Translations under genes and position numbers: made by a program
In this document: positions 6,607-13,571 of the stretch, one piece after another
Layout: every line of letters begins with the position of its first letter
Numbering within the stretch: position 1 is the first letter of the stretch
The notes under the pieces: model-generated
Told to the model about the DNA's origin: nothing
The model's database searches: none
Seen by the model: only the letters and a program-made list of their open reading frames with translations
Assembly (NCBI GenBank): GCA_934277495.1
Contig: CAKQUI010000044.1
Span: 1-17,076 of the forward strand
DNA from: an uncultured Clostridia bacterium
GTDB lineage: Bacteria > Bacillota > Clostridia > Peptostreptococcales > Anaerovoracaceae
Reading direction: 5' to 3'
Length of the DNA: 17,076 nt

Positions 6607-6722
6607 CATAGGCACAGTATAAGAGCGGGCTTCACGTCCCAGATTACGAATTTTGCTCTAATTTTGGCTTATGACACGATACGACTCTGTACGTTCTGAT
6701 GTCTGTCAAAATATAGAGTACA
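6603..6722 (-). promoter_or_regulatory. Structured leader, candidate riboswitch of unknown class
   Basis: The minus-strand leader from the predicted start (about 6722) folds into an early ACTCT/AGAGT stem (6719 to 6684). A larger domain follows, closed by an eight-pair perfect stem GTGTCATA/TATGACAC (6677-6670 with 6610-6603). Inside this 59-base domain, TAGAGC pairs with GCTCTTA, and GGG pairs with CCC around ACGTGAAG. The last four bases of the closing stem are also the first four of the terminator's 5' arm, so closing stem and terminator compete. A bound ligand or protein that stabilises the domain would allow readthrough. It does not have the purine riboswitch core (no ATATGG, GTTTCTACC or CCGTAAA), nor any other class I can identify. 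Confidence 0.6.
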
Positions 6723-6728
6723 TGTAGT

Positions 6729-6757
6729 ATTATAGGACTGATAGACACGAACATCAA
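6729..6757 (-). promoter_or_regulatory. Promoter of the purine operon
   Basis: On the minus strand, TTGATG (6757 down to 6752), a 17-base spacer and TATAAT (6734 down to 6729). This gives a leader of about 200 nt before the start at 6521, enough to hold the structured domain and attenuator. Confidence 0.7.
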
Positions 6758-7086
6758 TAATAAATTTCATGAAAAAAGTTCGGATTTCGTAGAGCGCTGA
6801 GGATAAACCGCAAAAAATCCCAGCAGTATGCACCGCTGTCTGGAAAGTGCAGGTCTTCGGATCTGTCAGACCGGGAGATTTATAGTCATATGTAAAGTTC
6901 CAGTAGCAGACTGAAGGTATCCGGTGCATCGTCATATGATCCTGCAGGTATGTCCGGCAGCCGTCTGAAAACAGACGGGCGTGGTTTATGGTCGCACCGG
7001 CCCCGTTATTTTGCACGATATTGGCTCTTTCAGCCGTGCCGATTATGTTGTATCATGTTATATATGTTACAAGAAGGAAAGGTATA
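6758..7086. other. Intergenic region between divergent operons, structured
   Basis: No gene is supported here. A 115-codon minus-strand frame (6669-7016) covers the purine promoter and has no ribosome site. The sequence holds several stems: GGTCT/AGACC (about 6852-6872), CCGTCTG-AAAA-CAGACGG (about 6961-6978), and a long-range pair CCGGTGC (6920-6926) with GCACCGG (about 6994-7000). GTCATATG occurs twice. GCAC/GTGC plus GGCT/AGCC form another hairpin near 7013-7039. A weak promoter for the next operon (TTGGCT at 7021, 17 bases, TATGTT at 7044) overlaps this last hairpin. Confidence 0.4.
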
Positions 7087-8829
7087 ATGATGGACAACAC
7101 TTACAGATTACTTTCACAGGAAGAGGTATTTGGTGAAAAAAAGACGGACATTGTAAAAAGCATTGGTGCAGAGTGCGCTGTATCTGATCTTGCACTTCTG
7201 TCAGGAGCGGATGTCAGTGAAAATGGTAACGGCAGATGGTTCCTTTCCTCAGCGTCAGGATATGGAGATGTGTGCGCAGTGGACTATGACGGCAGCCAGC
7301 GCATGGTGTATGCGGATTCCAGAGGCGGCATACGTCCGGTGATGGAATGTGGGGACATTTCCCGGCTCGACTGCAGCCTCTCAAAGGATATATCAGGCTT
7401 TCAGGAGGCAGAGTACGGTGAATATCCTCAGTATGCAGCAGCAAGGTCACTTGCGAGGACGCTGGAGCAGGAATATGCAGACGGCAGACTGATAAAGACC
7501 GGTAAAAGATACTGTTCACAGTACGATGAGTACCAGCATGACGGATGCATGTACATCAGGGCGGTATGTATGACGGATGCAGGATGTCAGCTGTCTGACG
7601 GCAGGAAATACAAGGCAGGAGATTCCGCATGGATCGAAGTATCGCCGGTGAAATGGCTTTATGATTCGAAGGCAGGGCTACTTGTCAGCAGGACGATAAT
7701 GGCGTCGGGACTGCAGTTCATGCACGGCAACTATTACGATGGAGATTTTTCAAAAACAGAGATCTGCAGATATCTGAACACGACCTTTGCAGCGGATATC
7801 ATACCCGGCAAACTCCGTGAGCTGACGCCGCAGGAACAGGCGCAGTACGAGAAAGACATGAAAAAAGCTGCGAAGCGAAGGAATCCTTACGGTCTGACTT
7901 TCGGAGAAGTCAGCGAGGAGGATATCATAAGAGGCGCCATCGAAAGCGATGTGGCGGTGTTCCTGCACGGACCGTCATCTGAAGGCAAGAGTGCCAGAGT
8001 GAAGCAGATAGATCCGACATGTGAGATAATATATCTGAGAAACGCTACTCCTGACAGTCTCAACGGCAGGAGTGTGTACAACCAGGCAACAGGAGAGATG
8101 ATAGACATACCTCCTGTGTGGTTCCGCAAGGTGAAGGAGAAGTGCGAACAGGAGCCGGACAAGCTGCATGTGGTCTTTTTCGATGAGATAAACAATGCGC
8201 TCCCCAGCATACAGGGTATGGCGTTCAATATCGTGCTGGACAGAGAAGTCAACGGTACATGGAAGCTGCCGGACAACGCCAGGGTCGTTGCAGCAGGCAA
8301 CGACATGCAGGACTCACTGGCGGCACACCAGCTGGCAGCACCGTTTTTCAACAGGTTCGCACATGTTTATATAAACACTACGACGGAGAAATGGCTGAAA
8401 TGGGCCAGGGAAAACGGCATACATCCTGCTATATATGCATATATAGCATATCGCAACGGAGAGACTCTCAGGAGCGAATACACCGGTGAGAAACCTAACG
8501 CAGATCCGAGAAAATGGGAGATGGCATCGAGAATGCTTTACACGACAGGACGCCCGGAAATGCTGCGCTCGCTTATAGGCGAGGATATCACTGATGAGTT
8601 CGTGCAGTTCTGCAGCCAGCCTGTGATAACTGTCGAAGATGTGATGAACGGCAATTACAGCGATCTTGAGATAGAAAACATGGATACTTCAAGGAGATAT
8701 GCCACAACAGTGGGACTGACCCAGGCAGGACCGGACGAGATCGAGACTGTACGGAAGTTCACAGCGAAACTTGGCGAGGAATTTGCAGCTGTCTTCGATT
8801 CCTTTGTACAGCCGGAGGCACAGAAATGA
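7087..8829 (+). CDS. MoxR-type AAA+ ATPase
   Basis: A 580-residue protein with an AAA+ module of the MoxR/RavA branch in its C-terminal half. Walker A is GPSSEGKS (295-302), Walker B is VVFFDEINN with D366 and E367, and sensor-1 reads RVVAAGND. The first 250 or so residues resemble no domain I know. The start is placed at ATG 7087, which has an AAGGAAAGG ribosome site; the frame is open upstream to 6988, but those residues overlap the promoter region. MoxR ATPases act as chaperones, often for VWA-domain partners. Here the stop codon overlaps the start of such a partner by four bases (ATGA), so the two are probably made in fixed ratio and work as a complex. The client is unknown. Confidence 0.85.
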   Translation: MMDNTYRLLSQEEVFGEKKTDIVKSIGAECAVSDLALLSGADVSENGNGRWFLSSASGYGDVCAVDYDGSQRMVYADSRGGIRPVMECGDISRLDCSLSKDISGFQEAEYGEYPQYAAARSLARTLEQEYADGRLIKTGKRYCSQYDEYQHDGCMYIRAVCMTDAGCQLSDGRKYKAGDSAWIEVSPVKWLYDSKAGLLVSRTIMASGLQFMHGNYYDGDFSKTEICRYLNTTFAADIIPGKLRELTPQEQAQYEKDMKKAAKRRNPYGLTFGEVSEEDIIRGAIESDVAVFLHGPSSEGKSARVKQIDPTCEIIYLRNATPDSLNGRSVYNQATGEMIDIPPVWFRKVKEKCEQEPDKLHVVFFDEINNALPSIQGMAFNIVLDREVNGTWKLPDNARVVAAGNDMQDSLAAHQLAAPFFNRFAHVYINTTTEKWLKWARENGIHPAIYAYIAYRNGETLRSEYTGEKPNADPRKWEMASRMLYTTGRPEMLRSLIGEDITDEFVQFCSQPVITVEDVMNGNYSDLEIENMDTSRRYATTVGLTQAGPDEIETVRKFTAKLGEEFAAVFDSFVQPEAQK

Positions 8830-10004
8830 CATATGATATCACGGCACTGAAGCGCAGGGTGATCGCAATGTATCCGTTTTTCGGCAGTCTGGCGTCAGCT
8901 GCAGGATACATCGAAACAGAGGGCATAGGCAAGATAATAAACGATGGGAAGAATGTCTTCTATGATCCGGCATACATCGCAGGGCTTACCGACAGTCAGC
9001 AGCTGTTCGTCCTGGCACACGAGCTTTGCCATATAGCTTTCAGGCACCGGGAAAGAGGCCAGGGCAAAGATCCGGCTGTGTGGGATGATGCCACCGATGC
9101 TGTGATAAACCAGATGCTGAAGCGGGACGGACTGGAGCTGCTGCCTGTCAGTATAGACTACCCTGAAGCCATAGGCTATGATGCTGAAAACTATTATGAG
9201 ATACTGCTAAGCGGGAAGATCGACATGGATCTGATCGACGGTCAGATGGAAGGAAAAGAGAACCCGGCAGTGGGCGAAAGCCAGCAGGGACCCGGTGACA
9301 GTGAAGAAAATGAAGATGATGAAAATGACAGCGAAGACAGCGAGGATGGGGAAGAACAGGAGATTATCTTCGATGAGGACCTTGATGATCCCGGAGATGA
9401 AGGGGACGAAGACGCTCTTGTGGAGAAAAAGGAGTCGGATGACGGCAATGCTGTCAGACAGGATGTCAGGGAATTGGGAGATATCGGATCGGCGCCGCCT
9501 GTCATCGACTGGAGAATGCTGCTGCAGGACACTATCAATTACGGCGTGGACTGGTCATATACCAACGCTGTGCTTGAGGACGGCATCGTGAGACCGGTCC
9601 TTGAGGAGATTCCTGTACCGGAAACGGAGATAGTGCTGGATACCAGCTGGTCGGTGGACGAGGAACTGCTGAGGAATTTTCTCAGGGAATGCAGGAACAT
9701 ACTGTCATTCTCGAAGATGAAAGCCGGATGCTTCGACACAGTTTTCTATGGTTTCCACGATATAAGGACGGCACAGGATATAGAGGATATGGAGTTCAAC
9801 GGCGGAGGCGGCACTGATTTCAATGCAGCGGTAGAAGCTTTCACCCTCAGAGTGGATAACAGGATAATCTTCACAGACGGACAGGCGCCGGTACCTGACA
9901 AATACCTTAAAGCTATATGGGTCATCTACGGAGACGAGGATATAGAGCCACCGGGCGGCACAGTGATCCATATCAGACCTGAACAACTGAAAAGCCTATG
10001 CTGA
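8826..10004 (+). CDS. DUF2201-like HExxH and VWA domain protein
   Basis: A 392-residue protein of the putative metallopeptidase/VWA-like (DUF2201) type. Residues 1-140 carry HELCH (H65, E66, H69), the zinc-binding helix of zincins, in LAHELCHIAFRH. Residues 145-205 are a very acidic, low-complexity linker rich in D, E and S. Residues 225-392 form a VWA-like domain with MIDAS-type residues: DTSWS (272-276), the threonine of GGGGTDF (T330) and FTDG (D351). It starts inside the stop codon of the ATPase upstream. MoxR-VWA pairs such as RavA-ViaA use the ATPase to remodel targets held by the VWA protein. The peptidase centre may be active or structural. A strong terminator follows. Confidence 0.82.
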   Translation: MTYDITALKRRVIAMYPFFGSLASAAGYIETEGIGKIINDGKNVFYDPAYIAGLTDSQQLFVLAHELCHIAFRHRERGQGKDPAVWDDATDAVINQMLKRDGLELLPVSIDYPEAIGYDAENYYEILLSGKIDMDLIDGQMEGKENPAVGESQQGPGDSEENEDDENDSEDSEDGEEQEIIFDEDLDDPGDEGDEDALVEKKESDDGNAVRQDVRELGDIGSAPPVIDWRMLLQDTINYGVDWSYTNAVLEDGIVRPVLEEIPVPETEIVLDTSWSVDEELLRNFLRECRNILSFSKMKAGCFDTVFYGFHDIRTAQDIEDMEFNGGGGTDFNAAVEAFTLRVDNRIIFTDGQAPVPDKYLKAIWVIYGDEDIEPPGGTVIHIRPEQLKSLC

Positions 10005-10021
10005 TCGTATCAGGAGCGATG

Positions 10022-10062
10022 GGACGAAACCGACAGGAAACTGCCGGGTTTCGTCCTTTTTT
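10022..10062 (+). terminator. Intrinsic terminator of the ATPase operon
   Basis: Perfect stem GGACGAAACC / GGTTTCGTCC with a loop of about 15 bases, then six T, shortly after the stop at 10004. Confidence 0.85.
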
Positions 10063-10098
10063 ATGGCAGCCGGCGGATCGGTGCCATGACCCATGAGC

Positions 10099-10150
10099 TG
10101 GAAAGTATCGAACCCAGCCGCCTGGGGGTCAAAAACGTCCCATCCGGCAG
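10099..10150 (+). repeat. Interspersed repeat, unit 1
   Basis: The unit begins TGGAAAGTATCGAACCCAGC and ends AAAAACGTCCCATCCGGCAG, with the dyad CCCAGCCGCCTGGG between. Both boxes recur in units 2 and 4 with similar spacing (44-48 bases), and more loosely in unit 3. No coding potential is apparent. Confidence 0.75.
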
Positions 10151-10193
10151 CGCAGACGGCAGTCAGCAGCCTATGGCCCGGCTTTCATTGACC

Positions 10194-10240
10194 GAAAAGT
10201 ATCGAACCCAGCCGTCAGGATGCCAAAAACGTCCCATCAG
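10194..10240 (+). repeat. Interspersed repeat, unit 2
   Basis: Carries GAAAAGTATCGAACCCAGCC and CAAAAACGTCCCATCAG at nearly the same spacing as unit 1. The middle is diverged (GTCAGGATGC). Confidence 0.75.
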
Positions 10241-10258
10241 CGTTGAGTTTTCGGCTTC

Positions 10259-10336
10259 TGGAAAGCATCAGAAGCCGGCCTTTCTGTGGAAAGGGACGAA
10301 ATCCCGAAAGCAGGCTGCAAAAACGTCCCATTTGAG
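10259..10336 (+). repeat. Interspersed repeat, unit 3 (diverged)
   Basis: Begins TGGAAAGCATCAGAAGCC and ends CAAAAACGTCCCATTTGAG. The middle is longer than in the other units and includes GGGACGAAATCCC, which echoes the arm of the terminator at 10022. Confidence 0.6.
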
Positions 10337-10380
10337 CGAGCGTTAGGTTTCCGGCAGCTGGCAGGCAGTCCGTCACGACC

Positions 10381-10433
10381 TGGAAAGTATCGAAAACTGC
10401 AGTCAAAAACCCTAAAAACGTCCCATCCGGCAG
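10381..10433 (+). repeat. Interspersed repeat, unit 4
   Basis: Begins TGGAAAGTATCGAA and ends AAAAACGTCCCATCCGGCAG, matching the ends of unit 1 closely. It lies about 20 bases ahead of the symporter promoter. Confidence 0.75.
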
Positions 10434-10453
10434 GGACTCCATCATATTATAGT

Positions 10454-10482
10454 TTGAAATAGTGAGTATTATCTGATAGAAT
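10454..10482 (+). promoter_or_regulatory. Promoter of the symporter gene
   Basis: TTGAAA at 10454-10459 and TAGAAT at 10477-10482 with a 17-base spacer. The start would be near 10489, about 70 bases before the ATG. Confidence 0.65.
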
Positions 10483-10561
10483 TATATCGTACGGCTTTTG
10501 TCAGTGAGACAGGATGTCGTGCTGTAAGTTATATGTTTTATTTATTTGAGGAGATTTTATT

Positions 10562-11992
10562 ATGTTGGAAAGTATTCATTCAGGCATAATGGCTGTCAGT
10601 GATATACTGTACAGACCATGGTTCGTGCCGCTGCTGCTTGTCATCGGAGGACTGTATTTTACATTCAGATGTAAATTCATCCAGGTGAGACTGTTCAGGG
10701 AGTCACTGAAAGTCATTATGGAAAAGCCCCATGAAGAAAACGGTATTTCTTCATTCGGAGCACTGATGGTATCGACTGCATCGAGAGTCGGCACCGGAAA
10801 TATAATCGGTGTTGCCACAGCTATATGCCTCGGCGGTGCCGGAGCTATATTCTGGATGTGGGTCACTGCATTCATCGGAGGAGCGACAGCTTTCGTCGAG
10901 TCCACGCTGGCTCAGATCTACAAGAAGAGAGCCGATGACGGCTCCAGCTACGGAGGTCCGGCATTCTATATGCAGACTGCTCTCAAACAGAGATGGCTCG
11001 GTGTCATTTTCTCGATACTTATAATCCTGATATATGCTGTAGGATACAACATGCTGGCTGCCTACAACCTGCAGTCGACATTCGCAGTATTTAAATTCTA
11101 TGACCAGGGTTCAACGCCGGCTGTAATAGGTATAATCCTTGCGGTGCTGTTCGGAGTAATCGTTATCGGAGGCGCAAGACGTCTTATCAATGTAACAGGC
11201 GTAATGGTCCCTGTGATGGGTGTCATATATGTGGCAGTTTCTCTGCTGATACTGGTGATGAACTTCAAATCGATACCAGGTATGTTTGCAGGCATTTTCA
11301 GCAGTGCATTCGACTTCAAGTCAATATTCGGAGGATTTGCAGGATCATGTATCATGTGGGGTATCAAGAGAGGTCTGTACTCCAATGAAGCTGGTATGGG
11401 TTCTGCGCCAAACGCCGCTGCAAAGGCTGACGTTTCCCACCCGGCAAAACAGGGCCTCGTACAGATGCTTTCTGTATTCATAGATACGCTGCTGATCTGT
11501 ACAGCAACTGCATTCATGTGCCTCAGCACATCAGTGGATCCTTCAGGTTTCGTGGCAGACGGTACTGCAGATGCAGCAGGCTATGTGCAGTCATCAATGA
11601 ACGATGCACTGGGTAGCTTCGGTCCTGTGTTCCTGGCAGTTGCCATGTCGCTGTTCGCATTCACGACACTGATAGGAAACTATTCATACTGCGAAGGCTG
11701 CCTCGAATTCATCATCAACAGACCGGTGCCTAAGCCGCTGCTGATAGTTTTCAGACTGGTTGCTACAGTCATCGTGTTCGTAGGTGCCGTTGCCAGTGCA
11801 GGTTTCGTATGGGATACTGCGGACATGCTCCAGGGTATGATCGTAGTCGTAAACGTGCCGTCTATACTGATCCTCGGAGGTCTTGCAGTGAGATGTCTGG
11901 ACGACTATGTAAAGCAGAGAAAGGCAGGAAAGAATCCACACTTCATCGCAAAGAGCATAGGAGTAAAGGAAGATACAGATTTCTGGAAATAA
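10562..11992 (+). CDS. Sodium:alanine/glycine (AGCS) symporter
   Basis: A 476-residue membrane protein with about 10-11 hydrophobic segments. It belongs to the AGCS (alanine or glycine:cation symporter, AlsT/DagA-like) family, which takes up small neutral amino acids with Na+. Family hallmarks are SRVGTGNIIGVATAI (about residues 72-86) and RGLYSNEAGMGSAPNAAA (about 268-285), plus a SSYGGPAFYM loop. The start is supported by GAGGAG eight bases ahead. It is a monocistronic unit: own promoter upstream, strong terminator downstream, and divergent or opposed neighbours. The exact amino acid cannot be told from the sequence. Confidence 0.92.
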   Translation: MLESIHSGIMAVSDILYRPWFVPLLLVIGGLYFTFRCKFIQVRLFRESLKVIMEKPHEENGISSFGALMVSTASRVGTGNIIGVATAICLGGAGAIFWMWVTAFIGGATAFVESTLAQIYKKRADDGSSYGGPAFYMQTALKQRWLGVIFSILIILIYAVGYNMLAAYNLQSTFAVFKFYDQGSTPAVIGIILAVLFGVIVIGGARRLINVTGVMVPVMGVIYVAVSLLILVMNFKSIPGMFAGIFSSAFDFKSIFGGFAGSCIMWGIKRGLYSNEAGMGSAPNAAAKADVSHPAKQGLVQMLSVFIDTLLICTATAFMCLSTSVDPSGFVADGTADAAGYVQSSMNDALGSFGPVFLAVAMSLFAFTTLIGNYSYCEGCLEFIINRPVPKPLLIVFRLVATVIVFVGAVASAGFVWDTADMLQGMIVVVNVPSILILGGLAVRCLDDYVKQRKAGKNPHFIAKSIGVKEDTDFWK

Positions 11993-12054
11993 CAGGGAAT
12001 ATCGTACATATAAAATGATCGAAAGCAGCGTCAGGCTGTTCTGAAGACAATATA

Positions 12055-12093
12055 AAAACACCCCGGCAGTTACCGCTGCATCGGGGTGTTTTT
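12055..12093. terminator. Bidirectional terminator between convergent genes
   Basis: A stem AAAAACACCCCG / CGGGGTGTTTTT of 12 pairs, with CAG/CTG pairing within the loop. It serves the symporter on the plus strand and the metallopeptidase-repressor operon on the minus strand. Confidence 0.88.
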
Positions 12094-12126
12094 ATATGGG
12101 CAATATCGTTTTCGATATTACCGGAG

Positions 12127-12534
12127 TTAGAGTTCACTGCGTTTGTTCCTGTACCTGTGGCTGCGCCTGTGATGCCGGAGATAGTTCCGGAGCTGTATCT
12201 CGTCTTTTATCTCAAGTCCACGCTCGCCTGCCAGCGATTCCATGTGGTGTGTGAATTCGTGGTAAAGCACTTCACGTATGCGTTCTTTCAGCGCATCTTC
12301 GCTGAGGTGTGAGCAGTTCTTTTCGAAAGAACCGTAATATATCCTTATCATGCGTCCCATGGAGCTGCTGACGACGTACTCGCCCATGATATACAGGTCG
12401 TCTGCCACTGCATAGGGGCTTATCTTTGCCTGGGGCAGCAGGAGGATACCGCCGTTGAGCTCTCTGTAAAACTCTTTCGGAAGCTCGCCTGCCACATCAT
12501 CCAGTATCTTTTCAAATGTATCTATATCGATCAT
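12127..12534 (-). CDS. Small zincin-like metallopeptidase
   Basis: A 135-residue protein of the small bacterial zincin-like family (PF06262-like). The zinc helix is HEFTHHMESLAG with H, E and H at about residues 92-96. The C terminus is strongly basic (HHRRSHRYRNKR), which could contact nucleic acid. No signal peptide is visible, so it should be cytosolic. AAAGGAGA lies close ahead of the ATG. The gene follows the DeoR-type repressor after 24 bases and is probably co-transcribed with it. Family members are widespread and largely unstudied, and the substrate is unknown. Confidence 0.72.
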   Translation of the reverse strand: MIDIDTFEKILDDVAGELPKEFYRELNGGILLLPQAKISPYAVADDLYIMGEYVVSSSMGRMIRIYYGSFEKNCSHLSEDALKERIREVLYHEFTHHMESLAGERGLEIKDEIQLRNYLRHHRRSHRYRNKRSEL

Positions 12535-12558
12535 CAGGTCTCCTTTCCCTGCAGTTTG

Positions 12559-13320
12559 TCAGTATATGAGCTCTATTCCCTCTGTACGGCAGTATACTTC
12601 GAATTCATCAGGAGGAGGGCAGTCCGTAACTATCCCGGTGATATCTTTCAGCTGACAGTATGTGTAAAGCGCTGCTTTGCCGAATTTATCGTGGTCGGCC
12701 AGAAGGTAGATCTGGCTGCTGCTGCAGCAGACGTTTTTCTTCACAGTGTATTCATCTTCTGAAGCATTCGTAAGACCGCTTTTTACAGTGAGACCTGTTG
12801 CTGCCATGAATGATTTCTGTATGTTCAGGGTGCTGAGATATTCACCGGCGTCATGGCCTGCAAAGGACCATGTTTTCCTGTTGAGGCGTCCCGGAGCAGT
12901 GATGAGCGTGATGTTTTCATGAGGCAGCGCCTTCAGCGCAACGTTGAGACTGTTGGTTATCACAGTGCATGGTGTATCTGCGAGATATTCCACCATGTGT
13001 ATGCAGGTGGTCCCTGTATCTATGAAAATGACGTCGCCGGGAACGACCATGGACGCTGCTTTACGGCAGATCGCCAGTTTTTCTTCGTGGTTGCGGACGC
13101 TGCGTTCTTCAAAAGGCAGCAGTGGCATATGGGTCTGACCGGGATCAGGCGCACATACGCCTCCATATACCTTGCGTACCTTTCCCGCCGACGCAAGAGT
13201 GTCTATATCCCTGCGCACGGTACTTTTGGATATGCCGAATTTCTCGCAAAGCTCCTCCAGGGAAACCGAGCGGTTTGCTGTGATGTATCTTTCGATTTCG
13301 TCTATACGTGCCGCTTTCAT
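12559..13320 (-). CDS. DeoR-family transcriptional repressor
   Basis: A 253-residue regulator. Residues 1-57 form the DeoR winged helix-turn-helix (SVSLEELCEKFGISKSTVRRDI is the recognition region). Residues 75-240 form the DeoR sensor domain, with FIDTGTTC, VITNSLNVA and the end motif YLLADHDKFGKAA. Such proteins bind phosphorylated sugars or related metabolites and are released from DNA. The usual Gly-Gly of the central loop reads APGRLNR here. GGAGG stands five bases before the ATG. The gene is divergent from the aldehyde dehydrogenase and shares the operator-like sites with it, so this is its likely regulator and it probably represses itself. Confidence 0.88.
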   Translation of the reverse strand: MKAARIDEIERYITANRSVSLEELCEKFGISKSTVRRDIDTLASAGKVRKVYGGVCAPDPGQTHMPLLPFEERSVRNHEEKLAICRKAASMVVPGDVIFIDTGTTCIHMVEYLADTPCTVITNSLNVALKALPHENITLITAPGRLNRKTWSFAGHDAGEYLSTLNIQKSFMAATGLTVKSGLTNASEDEYTVKKNVCCSSSQIYLLADHDKFGKAALYTYCQLKDITGIVTDCPPPDEFEVYCRTEGIELIY

Positions 13321-13362
13321 GATGACCTCCGATCTTTATGATTTGCTGCAGCAGCTTTCTTC

Positions 13363-13376
13363 TGAGCATATTTTAG
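13363..13376 (+). promoter_or_regulatory. Operator-like site 1
   Basis: TGAGCATATTTTAG, a near-exact copy of the site at 13436. It overlaps the -10 of the predicted repressor promoter (minus strand TTGATT at 13398-13393, 17 bases, TAAAAT at 13375-13370), which would give autorepression. Confidence 0.6.
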
Positions 13377-13398
13377 TGTAAACTCCATTAAAAATCAA
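13370..13398 (-). promoter_or_regulatory. Promoter of the DeoR-metallopeptidase operon
   Basis: On the minus strand, TTGATT, a 17-base spacer and TAAAAT, ending about 50 bases ahead of the repressor start codon. Confidence 0.5.
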
Positions 13399-13402
13399 TA
13401 AT

Positions 13403-13414
13403 ATATCATGATAT
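13403..13414. repeat. 12-base palindrome ATATCATGATAT
   Basis: A perfect 12-base palindrome in the shared regulatory region, between operator-like sites 1 and 2. It may be a further binding site for another dimeric regulator, or a chance feature of AT-rich DNA. Confidence 0.35.
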
Positions 13415-13435
13415 GGCCGCATATTATCTTAGATA

Positions 13436-13450
13436 TGAGCATATTTTGAG
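13436..13450 (+). promoter_or_regulatory. Operator-like site 2
   Basis: TGAGCATATTTTGAG, 73 bases downstream of site 1 (about seven helical turns) and ahead of the dehydrogenase promoter. Confidence 0.6.
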
Positions 13451-13466
13451 ATAAAAACTATAAATA

Positions 13467-13483
13467 TGACCATAAAATACTCA
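13467..13483 (+). promoter_or_regulatory. Operator-like site 3
   Basis: TGACCATAAAATACTCA, an imperfect dyad that begins like sites 1 and 2. It lies 31 bases (about three turns) after site 2 and 20 bases before the -35 of the dehydrogenase promoter. Confidence 0.5.
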
Positions 13484-13502
13484 TAAAACAACCAGAATGT
13501 TA

Positions 13503-13531
13503 TTGACTGCAGATATATGCGGTGATACGAT
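13503..13531 (+). promoter_or_regulatory. Promoter of the aldehyde dehydrogenase gene
   Basis: TTGACT at 13503-13508 and TACGAT at 13526-13531 with a 17-base spacer, about 40 bases before the ATG. Confidence 0.7.
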
Positions 13532-13571
13532 ATGCACATAAAGAAAATGTGATGACCAAAGGAGGCCAGCC

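Noticed and set aside
6603..6722. Purine (guanine/adenine) riboswitch
   Set aside because: The expected core bases of that aptamer are absent, although the gene context would fit. The SAM-I, cyclic-di-GMP-I and guanidine-I cores also do not match.
6669..7016. 115-codon minus-strand frame upstream of the purine operon
   Set aside because: It covers the purine promoter and part of the structured leader, has no Shine-Dalgarno and no recognisable domain.
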